Below, piece by piece: positions 62,216 through 64,000 of a stretch of DNA of 64,000 bases. Origin of the DNA: Holophagae bacterium. GTDB lineage: Bacteria; Acidobacteriota; Holophagae; Acanthopleuribacterales; Acanthopleuribacteraceae. Below the pieces are notes generated by a model. It had not been told where the DNA came from and searched no databases. It saw nothing but the letters and a program-made list of their open reading frames with translations. The DNA lies in assembly GCA_029263455.1 (NCBI GenBank), contig JAJCXM010000035.1, positions 62,001 to 126,000 on the forward strand. The letters run 5' to 3'. Position 1 is the stretch's first letter, and every line of letters starts with the position of its first letter. Both the position numbers and the translations under genes were made by a program.

Positions 62216-62235
62216 GGGCACGCTGCGGCGTGCCC
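62216..62235 (+). terminator. Intrinsic terminator of ssb
   Basis: GGGCACGC (62216-62223) and GCGTGCCC (62228-62235) pair perfectly around the loop TGCG, followed by GTTTTCTT. This is a typical rightward rho-independent terminator, 30 bases past the ssb stop and 41 bases before the dut start. Confidence 0.9.
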
Positions 62236-62275
62236 GTTTTCTTACATGAAGAGTTACTGGAGATTGTGAGCATTT

Positions 62276-62725
62276 ATGGGACCCGTGACTGTGCGAATAA
62301 CGAGACTACCTCACCATGATGGGCTTGACCTGCCTCAATATCAAACAGCACATGCTGCTGGCGTAGACTTACAGGCAGCCATTGATGACAGCTTTATCCT
62401 TGAGCCGCTGCAACGGGTCTTGGTACCGACTGGAATCGCAGTCGCCATCCCCGAAGGCTTTGAAGGTCAAGTCCGTCCGCGTTCCGGACTCGCCATTCGC
62501 CATGGTTTAAGCATGGTAAACACACCGGGAACTATCGATGCAGATTATCGCGGCGAAGTTTCGGTTGCACTGATCAATCTCTCGAACGAACCGATACGTA
62601 TCGAGCGAGCCATGCGTATCGCACAATTTGTTTTGTGCCCTGTTGCCAAGCTTGAGTGGCAGGTGGTTTCAGATCTGCCCGAGACTGATCGTGGCTCCGG
62701 CGGCTTTGGGCACACGGGACAATAA
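62276..62725 (+). CDS. dut: Deoxyuridine 5'-triphosphate nucleotidohydrolase
   Basis: dUTPase hydrolyses dUTP to dUMP and keeps uracil out of DNA. All five trimeric-dUTPase motifs are visible: AGVDLQA (1), RPRSGLAIRHG (2), NTPGTIDADYRGEV (3), RAMRIAQFV (4) and DRGSGGFGHTG (5). The 149-residue length is typical. GGAG lies about 15 bases upstream of ATG 62276 with nothing closer, so translation may be modest. It heads the dut-unknown-rlmN run. Confidence 0.96.
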   Translation: MGPVTVRITRLPHHDGLDLPQYQTAHAAGVDLQAAIDDSFILEPLQRVLVPTGIAVAIPEGFEGQVRPRSGLAIRHGLSMVNTPGTIDADYRGEVSVALINLSNEPIRIERAMRIAQFVLCPVAKLEWQVVSDLPETDRGSGGFGHTGQ

Positions 62726-62811
62726 CGTTTTCCATCACGCTTACGTAAAACAAAAGGATCAAGGGTGGACTAGCCTAATCAAATGGATTAAGCTTGGTTT
62801 GGGAGTAATGT

Positions 62812-63102
62812 ATGGAACTTGATGACACGATGAAGGCCTTGCTAAAAGACTTGGGAATGGCCCTGCATCAAGCGTTAACAAAAGACGAAAACGTAAAGTC
62901 ACTGACGGATAAGATCAAATCCACCGGCTATGACATTTACCTGATCATGGAGGCCAACATTGCGCTCGATAAGCGCGATGACCAGTCTGAAGGTAACCTT
63001 TTTCTGCACAGCCCGGAGCGCGACGAAGAGGCACGCGCGTCTTTTAACCAATACGACACCGATTTTTTGGCCAGTTTAAAAATAAAACCTGATGAAGCCT
63101 AA
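62812..63102 (+). CDS. Small acidic protein of unknown function
   Basis: The 96-residue protein is mostly helical and acidic, opening ELDDTMKALLKDLGMALHQA and later TGYDIYLIMEANIALDK. It has no cysteines, signal peptide or motif that I recognise. GGGAG lies six bases before ATG 62812, so it is translated. It lies between dut and rlmN on one strand, and the rlmN start falls inside its 3' end, an 11-base overlap. A homologue search is the only way forward. Confidence 0.65.
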   Translation: MELDDTMKALLKDLGMALHQALTKDENVKSLTDKIKSTGYDIYLIMEANIALDKRDDQSEGNLFLHSPERDEEARASFNQYDTDFLASLKIKPDEA

Positions 63103-64000
63103 GGGCACGAAGTTAAACTTATTTGGCTGTACCAAACAAGAACTCGTCGATTTAGCACTTAAACAAGGTCAGCCCGCATTTAGAGGCAGTCAAGTCTTTC
63201 AGTGGATTTATCAGAAGCGTGTCACTGCCATCAGTGAAATGAGCAATTTGCCTTTAGCCTGGCGTGATCAGCTTGAGTCCGAATGTGTGATCAAAATGCC
63301 AACCATTAGTCGCCGGCACGTATCTCAGGACGAATCCATCAAGTATATTTTCAACTTGGACGATGGCAGCGAAGTTGAAGCCGTCTATATGAAGATGACA
63401 AAGGGCGTCACCTTGTGTTTGTCGTCTCAAGTTGGTTGCGCTCAAGACTGCTCGTTTTGTCTAACCGCAAGTATGGGATTCATCCGCAACCTCAGTTGTG
63501 GCGAGATGGTTGGGCAAGTATTCGCTATTGCCCAAGATATCGATTTACCCGTGCCATTTAACGTCGTCATGATGGGTATGGGCGAACCTCTATTAAATTT
63601 GAAGAATCTTCAACGGATGTTAAAGGTTTTGACTGATGAGCACTGCTTTAGCCTGTCGCCCAAACGAATCACGGTATCCACATCGGGGCATGCACGCAAC
63701 CTGCAAAAACTAGCGGAATCAGAAATAGTCCCACGCTTAGCCATTTCACTCAACGCCACCACCGACGAACAACGCGACGCCTTGATGCCAGTCAACCTGA
63801 AGTGGAACATCAAAGAGTTATTAGAAATCTGCCGCCATCTACCCTTGAAACCACGCGAACGTTTAACTTTTGAATACGTGATGATTCGTGACCTCAACGA
63901 CTCAGATGCCGATGCAAAGCGATTAATACGACTAGTCAGAGGCATCCGCTGCAAGATAAACCTGATCCCGTTTAATGAAACCCCCGAATTGAATTACCAA
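63092..64000 (+). CDS. rlmN: 23S rRNA/tRNA adenine-C2 methyltransferase RlmN (3' truncated by the window edge)
   Basis: RlmN is a radical-SAM enzyme that methylates A2503 of 23S rRNA and A37 of some tRNAs. The first 303 codons are present and the frame runs off the right edge. GQPAFRGSQVFQWIYQK, the N-terminal accessory region, is followed by EAVYMKMTKGVTLCLSSQVGC. CAQDCSFCLTASMGF carries the C-x3-C-x2-C cluster motif, NVVMMGMGEPLLN the G-G-E-P-type motif, and KRITVSTSGH and FEYVMIRDLNDS follow. The start ATG 63092 overlaps the upstream gene by 11 bases, so translation is probably coupled. Confidence 0.95.
   Translation, partial: MKPKGTKLNLFGCTKQELVDLALKQGQPAFRGSQVFQWIYQKRVTAISEMSNLPLAWRDQLESECVIKMPTISRRHVSQDESIKYIFNLDDGSEVEAVYMKMTKGVTLCLSSQVGCAQDCSFCLTASMGFIRNLSCGEMVGQVFAIAQDIDLPVPFNVVMMGMGEPLLNLKNLQRMLKVLTDEHCFSLSPKRITVSTSGHARNLQKLAESEIVPRLAISLNATTDEQRDALMPVNLKWNIKELLEICRHLPLKPRERLTFEYVMIRDLNDSDADAKRLIRLVRGIRCKINLIPFNETPELNYQ

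Noticed and set aside
1-64000. Mobile elements, CRISPR arrays, prophage or attachment sites
   Set aside because: No transposase, integrase, phage structural gene or regularly spaced repeat was found; both tRNA genes are intact without flanking duplicated ends.

Overview
The window reads as a stretch of chromosome from a Gram-negative, surface-living bacterium of roughly balanced base composition. Two giant sensor kinases with Reg_prop/Y_Y_Y beta-propellers, kinases with an unusual H-x-x-G-N-x-L-N-S phosphoacceptor box, a FHA-DUF4388 protein beside a PilT motor and a DUF5117-type zinc protease together suggest Acidobacteriota (Holophagae/Acanthopleuribacter-like) or a nearby lineage. That assignment is inference and no marker proves it. 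Menaquinone or ubiquinone synthesis (ubiE) and the MEP isoprenoid pathway (ispH) are present. No insertion sequence, prophage, CRISPR array or rRNA was seen.

Layout. 1-6.8 kb holds the tail of a secreted protein, a patatin-like lipase with an internal membrane hairpin, an ADP-ribosylglycohydrolase, a fusion of an LtrA membrane protein to a KirBac potassium channel, and an esterase. 7.0-20.7 kb is the most unusual part: an S51/cyanophycinase-like hydrolase, a CBM48-esterase, a propeller sensor kinase, two ATP-grasp ligases, a small glycogen-binding protein on the other strand, a glycogen/starch synthase, and three more ATP-grasp ligases. 20.7-29.2 kb is signalling: a 1555-residue hybrid kinase with two kinase cores, a GAF-HD-GYP protein, a PQQ-type propeller protein and a lone receiver domain. 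29.3-38.8 kb is a leftward run: nusB, transglutaminase-like protein, pilT, FHA-DUF4388, alaS, lytic transglycosylase, SDR and PAF-acetylhydrolase-like protein. 39.1-64 kb is mostly housekeeping: anmK, ctp-type protease, ispH, HD phosphohydrolase, an ArsR-AHSA1-GST operon with two visible operators, tRNA-Leu(CAG), parE-parC-ubiE, an LPG-synthase-like flippase with a YibQ deacetylase, a zinc metalloprotease, tRNA-Met(CAU), vanZ-mutS-nagZ, ssb, dut and the start of rlmN.

How the genes work together. The best candidate for an undescribed system is the 7.0-20.7 kb locus. Five ATP-grasp carboxylate-amine ligase-type enzymes, a GT5 glucan synthase, a free glycogen-binding domain and three hydrolases (one of the cyanophycinase fold) are packed with short gaps and bracketed by propeller kinases. 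This is the pattern expected for making and breaking down an amide- or amino-acid-bearing molecule tied to an alpha-glucan. The product is unknown and the link is inference from gene content and order. The second architectural surprise is the single-chain LtrA-KirBac protein. Start sites were moved from the longest possible reading frame wherever a Shine-Dalgarno match pointed to a later codon; several genes use TTG or GTG.
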